From: Janthinobacterium sp.
GTDB lineage: Bacteria; Pseudomonadota; Gammaproteobacteria; Burkholderiales; Burkholderiaceae_D
Direction: 5' to 3'
Assembly (NCBI GenBank): GCA_003133225.1
Contig: PKWL01000097.1
Location: forward strand, 1 to 49,894
Length of the DNA: 49,894 nt
Part shown: positions 24,062 to 33,447 of the stretch, in pieces
How the letters are laid out: every line of letters begins with the position of its first letter
Numbering within the stretch: the first letter of the stretch is position 1
Position numbers and translations under genes: made by a program
Notes under the pieces: generated by a model
The model's input: only the letters and a program-made list of their open reading frames with translations
Databases searched by the model: none
What the model was told of the DNA's origin: nothing

Positions 24062-26338
24062 TTAAAGAGGGCGCACGGTCGGCGTTTGCCCCAGGATCGC
24101 GTATAGCTGCGCCAGCTGAACGGGTTTCACGATATGGTGGTCAAAGCCGGCCGCACGGGAGCGGTGCAAGTCTTTTTCCTGGCCCCAGCCGGTGACGGCG
24201 ATCAGCACGCAATCGCGGGTCTGTGGCTGGGCCCGCAAACGTTGTGCCAGCTTATAGCCGTCGAGACCTGGCATGCCAATGTCGAGGAAGGCAAATTCTG
24301 GCAGGAAGATTTCTGCGGCCAGCAGCGCATCCACGCCGTCGTAACTGACGTGCACCTTCACGCCGGATGCGCCGAGCAGCGTTTTGAGGGTGTTGACATG
24401 GTCGGCGTTGTCATCGGCCAGCAAGACCCGGTGCGGCGGCAAGGCAAGGTGGTCGGGCTGCGACAGGACTGAGGCAAGCGTGTGTTCGGCAAAGGAAAGC
24501 GGCAGCTCGACGTTGAAGGTACTGCCCTGGCCGTCGCCGTCACTGCTCACCGTGATGCGGCCGCCGTGCAATTCAACCAGGCGCTGGGCCAGAGGAAGGC
24601 CAATGCCCAGGCCGGACAAAGGACGGCCCAACGAGCGATCGGCCTGGAAAAATGTGTCAAACACATGGGGTAGGATGGAAGCCGCAATGCCAATGCCGTT
24701 ATCGCTGATGGAAATAATGACGAACGGCCCACGCACTGCGGCCGTCAAAGTGATGGCGCCGCCCGGCGCCGTATATTTGGCGGCGTTGTTGAGTAGGTTC
24801 GAGAACACTTGAGCCAAGCGCGTCCGGTCGCCTCGCAAATTGACGGGTTCGGGTGGCAGGCTTATATGTAGACGATGCCCGCGTTTGTCGATAAAGACGC
24901 CCACCGTCTCTTGCGCAAACGCGATCACCTCTTGCAGCGTCACCGCCTCGGATTTGATGCTAAGCCGATTTGTGTTGATGCGGGAGACGTCGAGCAGGTC
25001 GTCAATTAAGCGCACCATTTGTTTAAGTTGGCGCTCTATGATGTCGAGCACGTTTTGCGGTGGGGGATGGCGGGCATCGCCCAAGCGCATGATTTCCAGG
25101 GCATTGACCAAGGGCGCCATCGGATTGCGCAATTCGTGTGCCAGCGTAGCTAGGAACTCATCTTTGCGCAGGTCAGCGGCAATCAGCGCTGCTTGCGCGG
25201 CTTGCCGCTCGACCAGTTCATTAGCGGCCTCGCCCTTGGCTTGTTGCAAGATGCAGGCGGCATGCAGCAGAGATTTGGCGACCTGCTCGGCCTCCATAAA
25301 ATCGAGCTGGGCGATCTCGACCGGCATTCCGGTGCCTAGCGCGACGGCCGGCGTGATCAGACTTTGCACCGAGTGGGCAATGCGCCCGGCCACCCACCAT
25401 GCTAGGGCAAGACCGCCGGCCAGCAGCAGCACGGTAAAGAAAATCAATGATTTGAGCGCGCTCAGCAAGCCCGCGCTCAAGATTTTTTCCGGCACGCCCA
25501 AGGCCACCGTCCAGCCCGATTTAAGCGAGCGGCTATATACGGTGATGACTTCGGCGCCGTCCAAGGTCTTCGTTGTAAAGTGACCTTCGGCGCGGACCTT
25601 GAACTGTTGCAGCAGCTCCGGGCTAACCTTTTTGCCCAGATAGTGCTCGATCTCGGCGTTGCGTGCCACCACTAACCCCTTGCTATCGATAATGGTGGCG
25701 CGCCAGTTTCCCGACAATTTTTGATCCGCTAATGCGGTTAACAATGTTTGCACCGGCAGGCGCGCGGTGAGCGCGTAAGTGCTGACACCGTGCCGAAACA
25801 CGGGCACGCCGATGGTCACTGCCGCCTGCGGCGCCAGATGCAAGTCCGAAATGACGGTTTGACCGCTTTCCACAACGCGCCTGACCAGGTCGGGATCCTC
25901 CGTCGGCGCCAGAGGCTGGCCATATGGCACTTGGGTGTTGATCAGTTGGTTGGCGCCTGCCGGCGCCGCAAGGCTGATGTAGGTGACCGGAAAAATCGCG
26001 TGCACGCCCTTGGCTTGTTCGTTGAACATGGCCAGTTTGTCCGGCTCGATACTAGGCGAGGTGGCCAAGGTGCTCAAGGCCGTGGCGACAGTATCAAAGT
26101 CATGATCGACGCCGTCGACCATCGAGCGCGCGAGCGTTAGCGTCTCGCCGAGCATCAGCGCCCGTTCAGCCCAGTAGTGCTCATAAATTAAGTAAGCCGA
26201 CACCAGACCGGCCGGCAGCACACAAGCAAATACCAGTGTCATCAACTTCTGGCGAATAGTCGGCAGCCGCTTTTGAGGCGCGCTGAACGGGCGGACATCA
26301 GCTCCCGGGGTGCGAGCTTGGTTACACAATCGTTCCAT
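24062..26338 (-). CDS. Hybrid sensor histidine kinase with periplasmic Cache-like domain and receiver
   Basis: A 758-residue membrane sensor. A first transmembrane helix (~33-50) is followed by a ~250-residue periplasmic part resembling a double-Cache domain, then a second helix (~300-322). The cytoplasmic part has the phospho-acceptor block LATLAHELRNPMAPL, the ATPase boxes (NLLNNAAKYT, ISDNGIGIAASILPHVFD, GLGIGLPLAQRLVELHGG) and a C-terminal receiver (LLADDNAD, aspartate in FLDIGMPGLDG, AVTGWG, and the KP of IVKPVQ). The receiver has no output domain, so phosphate probably passes onward or is used for feedback. There is no adjacent response regulator, and the signal is unknown. Confidence 0.92.
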   Translation of the reverse strand: MERLCNQARTPGADVRPFSAPQKRLPTIRQKLMTLVFACVLPAGLVSAYLIYEHYWAERALMLGETLTLARSMVDGVDHDFDTVATALSTLATSPSIEPDKLAMFNEQAKGVHAIFPVTYISLAAPAGANQLINTQVPYGQPLAPTEDPDLVRRVVESGQTVISDLHLAPQAAVTIGVPVFRHGVSTYALTARLPVQTLLTALADQKLSGNWRATIIDSKGLVVARNAEIEHYLGKKVSPELLQQFKVRAEGHFTTKTLDGAEVITVYSRSLKSGWTVALGVPEKILSAGLLSALKSLIFFTVLLLAGGLALAWWVAGRIAHSVQSLITPAVALGTGMPVEIAQLDFMEAEQVAKSLLHAACILQQAKGEAANELVERQAAQAALIAADLRKDEFLATLAHELRNPMAPLVNALEIMRLGDARHPPPQNVLDIIERQLKQMVRLIDDLLDVSRINTNRLSIKSEAVTLQEVIAFAQETVGVFIDKRGHRLHISLPPEPVNLRGDRTRLAQVFSNLLNNAAKYTAPGGAITLTAAVRGPFVIISISDNGIGIAASILPHVFDTFFQADRSLGRPLSGLGIGLPLAQRLVELHGGRITVSSDGDGQGSTFNVELPLSFAEHTLASVLSQPDHLALPPHRVLLADDNADHVNTLKTLLGASGVKVHVSYDGVDALLAAEIFLPEFAFLDIGMPGLDGYKLAQRLRAQPQTRDCVLIAVTGWGQEKDLHRSRAAGFDHHIVKPVQLAQLYAILGQTPTVRPL

Positions 26339-27379
26339 CCGGGGTCATTTCGCTTTTTTGGTCGCTGTGCAAGCACACTGCCAAAAAGCGGGCAGACTTC
26401 CAGGGGTCAAGGGGGGGGCGCAGTCGATGATTAAATTCTAGCGTTTTAATAGCTTTTACTAACCGGTCACTATACCACACCTGCCTCAATAGTCAGCTTG
26501 GCCGGCCGTACTGTCGCCTCGACCAATTTGAATGGCAGCAGCACCCCAACATGCCATACAGACATCGATATGGGCCATTTGGTCAGGCGCTCTAAAGCGG
26601 TGCGTGCAGCGCTTTAGAGCAGCACAGCCGTATCGCTGCTTTTGAAATTGAGGCGTCATCAAAAAGAGGGATGCGAAGAGGATACGCATAGCGCGACTGT
26701 GACAAAACGAAACTCAACCATAGCATACGGTGTCAGCCCTTTTATTAAGTTACATCAGCACAAAAAAAGCCCGCCGGGGAGGGCGGACTAAAAACCCAAA
26801 TGGGCCAGGAGATTAGGGTATGCTGCAGGGCCGTCGCCTCTGGCGAGACCATCGAATGCGCACAAGCGCCCCACGTCAAGGGCTAGAGGTCTAATTCTAA
26901 GGCCAGGATGTGACGCTGATATGACATGGCCATCCATTGCGGCAATTAAAGACCTACGGGCTGGAGCGCGATTTTCGTGAATCATTTGCAAGGCAATACC
27001 CGAGCGCCAAACCATCAGCGCCATTATCGAACCGGTTAATTGCGCTGAGGCGCTCAAATAGTCCGTCGATCAACGCAGAGCGGACTAACAATTTTTTGAG
27101 TGGGCGAAATGGTGAAATCGTTGGGCCAAGGGATTCAAATGGCGGAAACGCTATTTATTTGCCCAGGCTGCTCGTCGTCTTGTGCCCGCCACAGCCAGGA
27201 AAAGTGAAAGCGAGACGGCACGGAACCCGGTAAAAAAAAGCCCGCCATGAAAGCGGGCTTAAAACTATTTTCTTGGAGGAGAATAGTGGAGACGGGTACA
27301 TGATGCTGCATCGCCATATTTATGTCTAATTACCATTTCAAATACCGGACATATATTTTTGACATACCTTCAATACTTT
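26339..27379. other. Intergenic, 1.0 kb, no gene recognised
   Basis: Several short frames on both strands (26486-26689, 26788-27057, 26937-27233) have no recognisable family. The repeated string AAAAAAAGCCCGCC at 26762 and 27233 begins two hairpins that bracket ~470 bp, which could be a decayed element or an unrecognised gene between terminators. Confidence 0.45.
27236..27262. terminator. Hairpin resembling a terminator
   Basis: AAGCCCGC (27238-27245), short loop, GCGGGCTT (27253-27260), preceded by a run of A, so it would terminate minus-strand transcription best. It lies 120 bp after the minus-strand stop of the SDR gene at 27380. Confidence 0.55.
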
Positions 27380-28144
27380 TTATTCTTTTACAGGCACGGT
27401 GTAATTGAGCGCCAGGCGCCCGCCGTCGACATACAGCGTTTGTCCCGTCATATACGTGGCGTCATCGCTGGCTAGGAACGCGGCAATTGAGGCTACTTCT
27501 TCCGGTTCGCCGCATCGTCCCAACGGCGTACGCGACAAAATGGTGTGGCGCGCTTCCGGGCTGGACAAGACGGTTTTTTTGGCCATTTCCGTCAAAATAG
27601 TGCCGGGGCCTATGCCGTTGACGCGTACCCCGTATGGCGCTAGGTTTAAAGCCATCACTTTAGTTAGCTGGTTAATCGCGCCCTTCGAGACAACATACGG
27701 CACCTGGTTCGGGATCGCCAGTTCCGCGTTAACGCTCGACATATTGATGATACAGCCGCTTTGCTGCTTTACCATTTCGCGCGCGACGGCTTGACCGCAC
27801 AGGAACATCGACTTCAGATTGATGCGCAGAACACGATCGAAATCGTCTTCACTAAGGTCAAGGAAATCGGCGGCGTGCGTGACTCCGGCGTTATTGATCA
27901 GGATATCGACGCGGCCAAAAGTGCTCAGGGTGGCGACCAGAAGAGCGTCGACATCGGCTTTTTGACTGACATCGGCAGCAAAAAAGCGTGCATTCTGGCC
28001 AAGCGAGGCGGCCGCGGCAGCGCCCTCTGGCTTGATGTCAACTAGCATCACGCTGGCGCCATCTTGTACCATTCGGTGCGCGCAGGCCAAGCCGATGCCT
28101 TGTGTCGCACCAGTTACGATTGCAACTTTTTTGAATAATTTCAT
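27380..28144 (-). CDS. SDR-family NAD(P) dehydrogenase
   Basis: A 254-residue classical short-chain dehydrogenase: VTGATQGIGLACA cofactor motif, D for NAD preference in LVDIKP, NNAG at ~84, catalytic Ser in NMSSVNAEL, YVVSK, and the ending GQTLYVDGG. The substrate is not evident; similar enzymes act on sugars, 3-oxoacyl or hydroxy acids. ATG 28144 overlaps by one base the stop of an IscB remnant upstream on the same strand (TGATGA), so the gene now begins at the very edge of a decayed insertion. The open frame extends further upstream in another relic and was trimmed to the family start. Confidence 0.88.
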   Translation of the reverse strand: MKLFKKVAIVTGATQGIGLACAHRMVQDGASVMLVDIKPEGAAAAASLGQNARFFAADVSQKADVDALLVATLSTFGRVDILINNAGVTHAADFLDLSEDDFDRVLRINLKSMFLCGQAVAREMVKQQSGCIINMSSVNAELAIPNQVPYVVSKGAINQLTKVMALNLAPYGVRVNGIGPGTILTEMAKKTVLSSPEARHTILSRTPLGRCGEPEEVASIAAFLASDDATYMTGQTLYVDGGRLALNYTVPVKE

Positions 28145-28211
28145 CAGATGTTGCTCCGGGATACCCTGTCGCTCAGGGCGGCGAGGAAAGGAGCCAACCG
28201 CACGGCGGTCG
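28141..28211. repeat. 71-bp repeat, copy 1 (IscB element right-end-like)
   Basis: Matches 28698-28768 with about a dozen differences. It contains a hairpin, CCCTG-AGCGA-CAGGG on the minus strand, at the place where the other copy has CCGTC-AAC-GACGG, so the stem is kept by compensating changes. Confidence 0.6.
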
Positions 28212-28563
28212 CAGCCTTTGACGTGTGTGCGGACTTTGATGCTGTCTTTGGTGCGGGCTTGGCCATTGGCTTTGCTTTCTGCTGTTGAAGTTGAGCTGTT
28301 GCCCAGGCATAGCCATACCCGTCGGCGCGCTGAACAATACACCAATGCTTGTGAGAAATTTGCAGAACGGTCGCTGCGTCTTCGACAAGGTTAAAGTAAG
28401 TGCACTTGGCGCGCAGGGTCGGGATATGCGTGCCACGCGCGTCGCGCACCACGCCCACGCAAGCCGCGTCCAGCGCATGTGTCTTGATAATTTGCGGCCG
28501 ACTACGGTTCCATTTTGTTTGCCCCCGGTGCCAGATCGGCTCTGGTGCCTTTTCCCGTGCCAG
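28144..28563 (-). pseudogene. IscB-type (RRXRR/HNH) nuclease remnant, copy 1
   Basis: The minus-strand frame reads EPIWHRGQTKWNRSRPQIIK and THALDAACVGVV, the region just after the HNH domain of IscB proteins (family pattern GGxTKWNRxRxxxPKTHxLDAACVG). After a deletion it resumes with TVLQISHKHWCIVQRADGYG from the C-terminal domain and ends in a lysine/alanine-rich tail. The RuvC-I, bridge helix, and HNH catalytic residues are absent, so no nuclease can be made. IscB proteins are RNA-guided nucleases of IS200/IS605-like elements and are ancestral to Cas9. No guide RNA was identified. Confidence 0.7.
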
Positions 28564-28697
28564 GGAGATTACTTTTCAGTTTCCCGCGAATCGCCGTCAC
28601 GCCGAGACTCTCTCCCGATTGTGAGCGCTTTCCTCACATGTTGTCATAGGCCTTCGATTGATGACTGTGACAGAGCGCAAGCTATCCGTCGCTTAGT

Positions 28698-28768
28698 TCA
28701 TCAGATGTTGCTCCGAGATACCCCGTCGTTGACGGCGGGGAGGACAGGAGCCGACCGCGAAGCGGTCG
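28698..28768. repeat. 71-bp repeat, copy 2
   Basis: Second copy of the right-end-like segment. It carries the hairpins CCGTC-AAC-GACGG and CCGACCGC-TTC-GCGGTCGG on the minus strand. The copy includes the stop codon of the relic and an ATGAA that matches the start of the SDR gene, here followed at once by a stop. Confidence 0.6.
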
Positions 28769-28919
28769 GAGCTCTTGAATTTGGTAGTTGAATTGCTTTT
28801 TGCCAGACATAGCCATAACCATCAGCACGCTGAATGATGCGGCAATGCTTTTGTGAGATACCCTGCACCGTCTGCGCATCAGCGATGCCGGTGTGGATCT
28901 TGAAATTGCCCGGGGCGGG
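28701..28919 (-). pseudogene. IscB-type nuclease C-terminal remnant, copy 2
   Basis: PAPGNFKIHTGIADAQTVQG and ISQKHCRIIQRADGYGYVWQ match the C-terminal domain of IscB (pattern GSFNIxT...VQGISHKHCRxIQRxDGYxY). Nothing upstream of this belongs to IscB. It shares with copy 1 both this block and the ending GVSRSNI/RVSRSNI. Two different truncated copies lie head to tail, suggesting repeated insertion at the same place or a tandem duplication followed by deletions. Confidence 0.7.
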
Positions 28920-29076
28920 GTAATTGATTATTTCTGCATCGCTTTGAAATTTAGGTGACAACTCTGTATCCACTATTTTTTTATAAACTATTTTTAACGT
29001 GCAAGGCAAGTCCGGGCGAAAACTTCCCACGCCCGGCGCTACAATGCTGCCAGTGCAACTAAATCGAAAGTCCGCT

Positions 29077-29898
29077 GTGAATTTCATCAACAAGTTGTCT
29101 GCCGCGTGGCTAGCTAACGATTCTCTGCTGTGCGTCGGCCTCGATCCCGACCTGTCCAAGCTGCCGCCGCATCTGCGCGGCGAACCAGACGGGATATTTA
29201 CGTTCTGCGCGGAAATCATCGATGCCACGGCCGACCTGGCCTGTTGCTTCAAGCCCCAAATCGCGTACTTTGCCGCATTGGGCGCCGAACGGCAACTTGA
29301 GGATATTTGTCGTTATCTGCGCGCACACTATCCGCACCTTCCAATCATTCTCGATGCCAAGCGCGGCGATATCGGCGCCACGGCACGCCAGTACGCGTGC
29401 GAGGCGTTTGACCGTTATGGCGCCGATGCGGTGACCGTCAATCCCTACATGGGCGCCGACTCGGTCGCGCCTTACATGGACTGGCCAGAGCGTGGTGTCA
29501 TCGTCTTGTGTCGCACTTCAAACCCCGGCGGCTCCGATTTGCAGCTCCTGAATGTGGACGGTACGCCTTTGTATCAGTATGTGGCGCGCCTGGTGGCCGA
29601 AAAATGGAATGACAACGGGCAATGCGCGCTGGTCGTGGGCGCTACCTTCCCGGAGGAGCTGGCGCAGGTGCGCGCCATCGTGGGCGACATGCCTCTTCTC
29701 GTGCCCGGCATCGGGGCCCAGGGTGGCGATATTGTAGCGACTGTCCGCGCGGGCAGAACCGTAAACGGCGCGGGCATGATGATCAATTCCTCGCGCGCTA
29801 TTTTGTACGCCACCCCGGCGGCGGGCGAGAACTTTGCCGCGGCGGCACGGCGTGTGGCGCTGGAAACGCGCGATACCATCAATCTCAATCGGGCTTGA
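29077..29898 (+). CDS. pyrF: Orotidine 5'-phosphate decarboxylase (type 2)
   Basis: A 273-residue enzyme of de novo pyrimidine synthesis, converting OMP to UMP. The type 2 signature is plain: [14 protein letters not shown] near the start, the catalytic [28 protein letters not shown], and [10 protein letters not shown] near the phosphate site. The start is taken as GTG 29077 because relatives begin MxFIxKLxAAW; an in-frame ATG at 29044 would add 11 residues and no ribosome site decides. It is convergent with sbcB, with six bases between the stop codons. Confidence 0.94.
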   Translation: MNFINKLSAAWLANDSLLCVGLDPDLSKLPPHLRGEPDGIFTFCAEIIDATADLACCFKPQIAYFAALGAERQLEDICRYLRAHYPHLPIILDAKRGDIGATARQYACEAFDRYGADAVTVNPYMGADSVAPYMDWPERGVIVLCRTSNPGGSDLQLLNVDGTPLYQYVARLVAEKWNDNGQCALVVGATFPEELAQVRAIVGDMPLLVPGIGAQGGDIVATVRAGRTVNGAGMMINSSRAILYATPAAGENFAAAARRVALETRDTINLNRA

Positions 29899-29904
29899 GT
29901 CCGA

Positions 29905-31350
29905 TCAGCTGCGCGCCGGCGCGATGCTCGCCGCGTAATCGTAGAGGGCGCCTAGAATCGCTTCAGCGCGCTCATCGGCCGACTCGAACAACTGGTCGAT
30001 TTCGCCAAACAGCTGTTCGATCGTGCGGGCGCCGGCACCATCAAACAAACGGGTGACGCGGTGCTGTTCCCAACGCTCGATTTCACCTTGATTTAAGGTG
30101 GCCGGAAAATTGCGGGCACGGTAGCGAAACAGCAATTCCGGCAAGCGTTCATCTTCGAAGACAGGCTGGGCGCTCGCTAGGCGTTGCGGCGTTTCCTGAC
30201 GCAGCGACGCGAGCAGGCGGCGGTCGTTGTTGCCGATGAACCCGCCATATAAATCCTCGTCCACGTCGACGCTTTCCGCTGCGCCAGGGCGCTGAAAAAC
30301 TTCGGCCCAGATGGCCGCCATGTCGGGACCGGCGCTCGCCTTTAAGGCGTTGGTGCGGCCGGCTTCCAAGTCGATGCCCCAGACTTTGGCCTGTGGCAGC
30401 GACAAGGTTTTGACATTGCCCACCAGCATGGGCGACTTGTTTAGGTGGATGCTGTTGATCGGCAGCCGAGTCACCCCTTGGGGCAGGGCGTCGGCGCGAG
30501 TAAACATGCGGGTGCGGATAGTGGCCGCGTCCAGCGTGAACAGTTCGGCCGGATCAAAATTGCAATCCCATACGATCACTTCATTTTTATTCTTCGGATG
30601 CATGGCCAGTGGCCACACCAGGGCGATGCAGCCGCGCTCAGGAGGATACATTCCGGAGATGTGCAGGAAAGGCTGGCGTAACGGTGGTGCCAGGTTCATG
30701 CCCATCTCGGAGGCAACCCTTTCCTTCTTGTGCAGCGCGAAGCAAAAATCGAATAATTTGGGCTGCTTTCGCTTGATGAGGCGCGCTAGGGCGATGGTGG
30801 CGCGGACGTCGGACAAGGCATCGTGCGCCGCTTCGTGCATCAAGCCGTTGGCGGCGCACAGATGTTCCAAGCGGAAGCTGGGGCGACCGTCCTCGTGCGT
30901 CGGCCATGTGATGCCTTCCGGGCGCAGAGCATAAGTGGTGCGGACCACGTCGAGGATATCCCAGCGGCCGCACTGATTTTGCCATTCGCGCGCGTAAGGG
31001 TCAATCAGGTTGCGCCAAAATAAAAAACGCGTGATCTCATCGTCGAAACGGAGCGTGTTGTAACCCACCCCGATGGTGCCGGGCCGGGCAAATACTTCTT
31101 CGATCGCTGCCGCAAATTTGTGCTCCGGCACGCCCCATTCCAGGCATTGTTGGGGCGTGATGCCAGTGATTAGGCAGGCCTGCGGGTCCGGCAAGAAATC
31201 CGGCGCCGGTTGGCAATACAGCATGACCGGGTCGCCGATTTCATTCATGTCGGCATCGGTGCGGATGGCTGCGAATTGGGCTGGACGGTCGCGCCTGGGC
31301 TGGACGCCAAAAGTTTCGTAGTCATGCCAAAGGAAAGTTTGGGTTGTCAT
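29905..31350 (-). CDS. sbcB: Exodeoxyribonuclease I
   Basis: A 481-residue 3'-5' single-strand DNA exonuclease acting in recombination and mismatch repair. The DEDDh exonuclease motifs are present: FLWHDYETFG at the N terminus, NTLRFDDEITRFLFWRN, and HDALSDVRATIALARLI. The SH3-like and C-terminal helical parts follow (FGEIDQLFESADER near the end). Length agrees with the E. coli enzyme (475). It is convergent with pyrF. Confidence 0.94.
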   Translation of the reverse strand: MTTQTFLWHDYETFGVQPRRDRPAQFAAIRTDADMNEIGDPVMLYCQPAPDFLPDPQACLITGITPQQCLEWGVPEHKFAAAIEEVFARPGTIGVGYNTLRFDDEITRFLFWRNLIDPYAREWQNQCGRWDILDVVRTTYALRPEGITWPTHEDGRPSFRLEHLCAANGLMHEAAHDALSDVRATIALARLIKRKQPKLFDFCFALHKKERVASEMGMNLAPPLRQPFLHISGMYPPERGCIALVWPLAMHPKNKNEVIVWDCNFDPAELFTLDAATIRTRMFTRADALPQGVTRLPINSIHLNKSPMLVGNVKTLSLPQAKVWGIDLEAGRTNALKASAGPDMAAIWAEVFQRPGAAESVDVDEDLYGGFIGNNDRRLLASLRQETPQRLASAQPVFEDERLPELLFRYRARNFPATLNQGEIERWEQHRVTRLFDGAGARTIEQLFGEIDQLFESADERAEAILGALYDYAASIAPARS

Positions 31351-31493
31351 AGAGTTCGCTTGAAAAATATCATGGCTGCAGCAACATTCGCGGAAACGGT
31401 GCCAACGCCCGCCCCGAGTGCCAATGCTGACCTAACGAAACAGCCCCTTTCATTAGCATAGCCGCAAGCGCTGGCGCGATTTGTCGGGTGCGC

Positions 31494-32459
31494 CTAAAGC
31501 GAGACCCGATTGCGCCCGCCATTCTTGGCACGGTAGAGGGCGCTATCAGCGGCGGCCATCAAGCCTTGGTCGTCAAGACCATCGGTCAGGCAGGCCACGC
31601 CAAACGAGGCGGTGATGTGGGGCAAGGGATGACACTTGCCGTCCAAGACATTGGTTTGGCGCAGGCGTTCACATAAGCGCTTAGCCACCACCATCGCCAC
31701 TTTATCTTTGGTGTCGGGCAAGAGCACGATCAGTTCTTCACCGCCGTAACGGGCGGCAAAGTCGGTCGGTCGCAACGCCGCATTCAAGACCTTGGCCGCG
31801 GCGCACAAGGCTTTGTCGCCCGCCTGGTGTCCATGGCTATCGTTGAATCGCTTGAAATGATCGAGGTCAATCATGATGATAGACATGGGCGTCGTGCCCG
31901 CATGGGCTGTCGCGACCATGCTCGGCAACGCATCGTTCAGCCAGGCTCGGTTAAACAGTCCCGTCAAGCCGTCGATCATCGACAACTGGCGGTAAAACTC
32001 GCCGACCTTTTCGCGCCGGCGCAACTGCGCGCTGGCGGCGCGGATGCGAAATGACAGCAAGCGCAGCAGGTTGCGGGCGAGCACATTCGACTGATCAATT
32101 AATTGCCAGACGATGTCGGGCTCGATCACGAGCAAATCGGTTTCTTCCAAAGCGGAAATGGCAGCGAAATTGGTTTGTTCATCCAATACGGATTGCTCAC
32201 CCACGCTTTCGCCTGGCAGCACTTTGCTGACCGTGCCGTCGGCCATGCCGGTACGGGTGTCGGCGGCCACTGCGAGCGCGCCGCGCAGCACGATGTAAAG
32301 GCGCGCTTTGTGGGCGTCGGTTACGTACTGTCCGGGCCGCATGCGGACGATCGGGCACGCTGCCAAGGAACTGGCGAGGTTGTTGTCATCCAAACCGAAA
32401 AATAGCTGAATATCGGCGGTCTTGTAAGGCGATGCGCCAAAGGTACTGATTTGTTCCAA
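31494..32459 (-). CDS. Diguanylate cyclase with N-terminal cyclic-nucleotide-binding-like domain
   Basis: A 321-residue cytoplasmic protein. Residues ~15-130 look like a CRP-type cNMP-binding fold (MRPGQYVTDAHKARLYIVLR, VLPGESVGEQSVLDE). Residues ~155-320 form a GGDEF domain with DGLTGLFNRAWL, DHFKRFNDSHGHQAGD and the active site GGEEL. An inhibitory site RPTD lies five residues before GGEEL, so product feedback by c-di-GMP is expected. There is no membrane segment. The ligand of the N-terminal domain cannot be told from the sequence. It is divergent from the metal-receptor gene. Confidence 0.92.
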   Translation of the reverse strand: MEQISTFGASPYKTADIQLFFGLDDNNLASSLAACPIVRMRPGQYVTDAHKARLYIVLRGALAVAADTRTGMADGTVSKVLPGESVGEQSVLDEQTNFAAISALEETDLLVIEPDIVWQLIDQSNVLARNLLRLLSFRIRAASAQLRRREKVGEFYRQLSMIDGLTGLFNRAWLNDALPSMVATAHAGTTPMSIIMIDLDHFKRFNDSHGHQAGDKALCAAAKVLNAALRPTDFAARYGGEELIVLLPDTKDKVAMVVAKRLCERLRQTNVLDGKCHPLPHITASFGVACLTDGLDDQGLMAAADSALYRAKNGGRNRVSL

Positions 32460-32612
32460 AATAAACTTTCAAGAAACGGCGCGGCTCATCCGATTGCATT
32501 GTCACATGATAGCGCAAACGGCATGGCGCTGAGCAACGCGGGATCGAAAGGTCTAGCGTTGGCGCACTGCGTCGTGCTTCAATAGTGGCCTCAGCAGATT
32601 TTGGAGGACAAC

Positions 32613-33407
32613 ATGACGCTCATCGATGCGCTAGGGATTGAACATGTTGCCTGTCACGGCGCGCGCATCGTCTCGCTCGTGCCGTCCATCACCGAACTGT
32701 TGTGCGATCTGGGACTAGCACCGCAAATCGTGGGGCGGACCGGCTTTTGCATTCACCCGGCCGGTGTTGTGTCGTCGATTGCCAAAATCGGGGGCACGAA
32801 AGACATTAACGTCCAAAAAATTCAAGTCTTGGCGGCGACTCATCTGGTGGTCAACATCGACGAGAATGAGAAGCCCACCGTCGATGCGCTGGCCGCATTC
32901 ATTCCCACCGTCGTGGTCACGCATCCGCTGCAAGCGCGCGACAATTTGGACCTGGCCCGCTTGATGGGGAGTATTTTTTGTGTGGAGGAACAGGCCGAGG
33001 CTTGGTGCAAGGAATTCGAAACTGAATACGCGGCCTTGCAAGCGGCCCCCAAAGGGCCGCCGCAGACCATGCTGTATTGCATTTGGCAAGATCCGTGGAT
33101 GAGCATTTCGCGCGGCACTTACATTGCAAGTATGCTGGCGGAAATTGGCTGGCAGGTCCCCGATCTGGGCAGCGAAGAGCGTTATCCCTGCTTCGATTGG
33201 AGCGCCCAATTGCTCGACCGCATCGATGGCGTGCTTTTGTCGAGCGAACCTTACCGTTTTACGGAAGAGCACGCCAATGCGCTGAAAAAGCGCATCGGTA
33301 AGCGGGTCCAGCTGGTCGATGGGGAAATGATGTCATGGTATGGCAGTCGCTCATTGGCCGGCTTGCGCTATTTGCGGCAGCTAGCGCAAGAGTCGCTGCC
33401 GTCTTGA
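32613..33407 (+). CDS. Helical-backbone metal/cobalamin receptor-like protein without signal peptide
   Basis: A 264-residue protein with the BtuF/periplasmic-binding fold: RIVSLVPSITELLCDLGLAP, VGRTGFCIHP, VGGT-like IGGTKDINVQKI, and HPLQARDNLDLARLMGSIF. Members usually deliver vitamin B12 or iron chelates to ABC importers, but here no signal peptide precedes the domain and no transporter genes are adjacent. GGAGG 7 nt before ATG 32613 is strong, so the lack of a leader is real. It may act in the cytoplasm or be exported another way. Stand-alone cytoplasmic relatives of unknown role are known. Confidence 0.83.
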   Translation: MTLIDALGIEHVACHGARIVSLVPSITELLCDLGLAPQIVGRTGFCIHPAGVVSSIAKIGGTKDINVQKIQVLAATHLVVNIDENEKPTVDALAAFIPTVVVTHPLQARDNLDLARLMGSIFCVEEQAEAWCKEFETEYAALQAAPKGPPQTMLYCIWQDPWMSISRGTYIASMLAEIGWQVPDLGSEERYPCFDWSAQLLDRIDGVLLSSEPYRFTEEHANALKKRIGKRVQLVDGEMMSWYGSRSLAGLRYLRQLAQESLPS

Positions 33408-33426
33408 CTGGCAGCTCTGCTGCCAG
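33408..33426. terminator. Hairpin between convergent genes
   Basis: CTGGCAGC-TCT-GCTGCCAG, a perfect 8-bp stem right after the stop codon at 33407. There is no T run. It may serve as a terminator or 3'-end stabiliser for the convergent pair. Confidence 0.5.
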
Positions 33427-33447
33427 ACCCAACATACCGAATTTGGC

